Shown here: positions 5,207 through 6,228 of the stretch, piece by piece
Layout of the letters: every line of letters starts with the position of its first letter
Numbering within the stretch: the stretch's first letter is position 1
Assembly (NCBI GenBank): GCA_019418195.1
Contig: DYCJ01000061.1
Coordinates: 1,212 to 7,439, forward strand
Source of the DNA: Clostridiales bacterium
GTDB taxonomy: Bacteria; Bacillota; Clostridia; Lachnospirales; Lachnospiraceae
Length of the DNA stretch: 6,228 nt
Direction of reading: 5' to 3'
Program-made: the position numbers and the translations under genes
The notes under the pieces: generated by a model
The model's database searches: none
What the model was told of the DNA's origin: nothing
The model's input: the letters and a program-made list of their open reading frames with translations, nothing else

Positions 5207-5752
5207 ATGAAACTGAATATACAAAAGAAATTTGCAGAATACTATCTCTATTTTATGATGTACTCCATTATCGGATGGATCTACGAAGTGTTTCTGGAAG
5301 TTGTCGTATACCGCTGGGGATTTTCAAACCGGGGCGTGCTGTTCGGTCCTTACTGTATCATCTACGGAGTGGGGGCGCTCGTCCTGATCTTTTCTCTTGG
5401 CGGTCTGCAAAAGAAACGTCTGTATCTTGGGAAAATATTGATAACGCCGGTGCTCGTTTTTATCGGTATCGTAGTCATTACGACCGTCCTTGAGCTTATA
5501 GCCAGTTACATCATGGAGTTCACACAGGGAGGCTGGCTCTGGGATTACACCCGGTTTTCGTTTAATTTTGAAGGCCGGATCGCACTGAACCCCAGCATCC
5601 GTTTCGGCATCGGCGGCATGGTCTTCCTTTATCTGCTGCAGCCGTTATTCAAAAAGCTGACCGGCAAAATGTCCGACCGGGTATTATATACTGTAAGTCT
5701 GGTCTTACTGATACTGTTTATCGCAGATATTATTTACACATACTGCTTCTGA
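5207..5752 (+). CDS. CmpB-family integral membrane protein (putative ABC-transporter type IV)
   Basis: The 181 residues form a hydrophobic protein with about five predicted membrane helices: 13-34, 45-66, 77-102, 131-148 and 158-180. Family landmarks are GWIYEVFLE in the first helix, NRGVLFGPYCIIYGVG leading into the second, ELIASYIME at the end of the third, then WDYTRFSFNFEGRIALNPS (113-130) before the fourth. This pattern is that of the Firmicute family called putative ABC-transporter type IV or CmpB-like. Despite the name, there is no ATPase gene here and no substrate is known. It is probably cotranscribed with the methyltransferase upstream, and a strong terminator follows at once. The functional link between the two is unclear and may only reflect a housekeeping operon. 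Confidence 0.88.
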   Translation: MKLNIQKKFAEYYLYFMMYSIIGWIYEVFLEVVVYRWGFSNRGVLFGPYCIIYGVGALVLIFSLGGLQKKRLYLGKILITPVLVFIGIVVITTVLELIASYIMEFTQGGWLWDYTRFSFNFEGRIALNPSIRFGIGGMVFLYLLQPLFKKLTGKMSDRVLYTVSLVLLILFIADIIYTYCF

Positions 5753-5758
5753 GGGAAA

Positions 5759-5795
5759 TCCCGGCAGAGTCCGTAAGCTCTGCCGGGACTTTTTT
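5759..5795 (+). terminator. Intrinsic terminator of the methyltransferase/CmpB operon
   Basis: An 11-bp perfect GC-rich stem (5759-5769 with 5778-5788; CCCGGCAGAG and its complement) with an 8-nt loop is followed by C and TTTTTT (5790-5795). It begins 6 nt after the CmpB-like stop. On the minus strand the hairpin is followed by ATTTCCC, so termination of the convergent sir2 transcript would be weak at best. Confidence 0.95.
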
Positions 5796-5821
5796 CTGTA
5801 TTCCCTGATGTTTCCGTCCGG

Positions 5822-6228
5822 CTACCGTACCCTGATCTTCTCCATGATCTCTCCGATCGGTGCGGAGATGGAAAGTTCTGCACGGACAGCCCTTCCTGTG
5901 GATGACTTGTTGATCACGACAAGATGTTTTCCCCGGAAGTAGTCGATAAAACCTGCTGCCGGATATACCACCAGCGATGTCCCTCCGATAATAAGTGTAG
6001 CGGCAGACGCGATCGCTTCGACAGCTCCCTGTATCACATTCTGGTCAAGACCTTCTTCATACAGGACAACATCCGGCTTTATAAGCCCGCCGCACTCGCA
6101 GCGCGGCACTCCCTCTGATTCTTTCACATAGCGTGCATCGTAAAATTCCCCACACTTCATACAGTAATTCCTGTGGATGCTTCCATGCAGCTCGTAAACA
6201 GTCTTACTGCCTGCCGCCTGATGAAGCC
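5822..6228 (-). CDS. Sir2-family NAD-dependent protein deacylase (N-terminus cut by window edge)
   Basis: The frame is open from the right edge to a stop at 5822, giving 134 residues, roughly the C-terminal 55% of a normal sirtuin of about 240. It opens with LHQAAG, the segment just after the family's QNID motif. VYELHGSIHRNYC follows, where the His of ELHG is the catalytic base. The zinc site is CMKC followed by RCECGG, so the second pair is C-x-C rather than the textbook C-x-x-C. KPDVVLYEEGLD, GGTSLVVYPAAGFI and VINKSSTG are the downstream NAD-binding and C-terminal motifs. The in-frame ATG at 6160 (MKCGEF) falls inside the zinc motif and is not the start. Sirtuins remove acyl groups from lysine with NAD and form O-acyl-ADP-ribose. 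The gene converges on the CmpB operon with 69 bp between stops. The Rossmann N-terminal half is outside the window. Confidence 0.95.
   Translation of the reverse strand, partial: LHQAAGSKTVYELHGSIHRNYCMKCGEFYDARYVKESEGVPRCECGGLIKPDVVLYEEGLDQNVIQGAVEAIASAATLIIGGTSLVVYPAAGFIDYFRGKHLVVINKSSTGRAVRAELSISAPIGEIMEKIRVR

Overview
The window looks like chromosomal DNA of an anaerobic Clostridia-type Firmicute, most likely a Lachnospiraceae gut commensal. This rests on AGGAGG-type ribosome binding sites, roughly balanced base composition, a CmpB-type membrane protein, a clostridial-style Sir2 with the VLYEEGLD signature, and a selenium gene set typical of this group. No taxonomic search was possible. 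There are eight genes, two of them cut by the window edges, and no RNA gene, insertion sequence or CRISPR array was seen.

Minus strand, 4172 down to 1: a selenium-metabolism locus. Read 5'->3' it runs: a coiled-coil protein made of 14-residue repeats (4078-3689); the two-domain YedF selenium protein (3658-3017); selenophosphate synthetase SelD (2933-1869); a LysR regulator whose start overlaps the selD stop by ATGA (1872-976); a hairpin-plus-U-tract terminator (932-885); then a class V aminotransferase/cysteine desulfurase of the selenium-associated type, with its own putative promoter (814 to beyond base 1). The desulfurase may mobilise sulfur or selenium from (seleno)cysteine, YedF may carry or process it, SelD makes selenophosphate, and the LysR protein probably controls the set. 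This gene company matches the loci described by comparative genomics in which SelD serves selenium-dependent molybdenum hydroxylases rather than, or as well as, selenocysteine and selenouridine. The window holds no selA, selB, selC, mnmH/selU or hydroxylase gene, so the end use cannot be decided here. The coiled-coil gene at the head of the cluster is the least expected part.

Intergenic 4079-4289: a divergent promoter region. The -35 boxes of the two best promoters abut back to back at 4167-4178, and a 10-bp-arm dyad lies in the leader of the plus-strand gene.

Plus strand, 4290-5795: an RlmI-like SAM-dependent methyltransferase followed, after 59 bp, by a five-helix CmpB-family (putative ABC-transporter type IV) membrane protein, closed by a strong intrinsic terminator. 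Convergent with them, on the minus strand from the right edge to 5822, is the C-terminal part of a Sir2 NAD-dependent deacylase.
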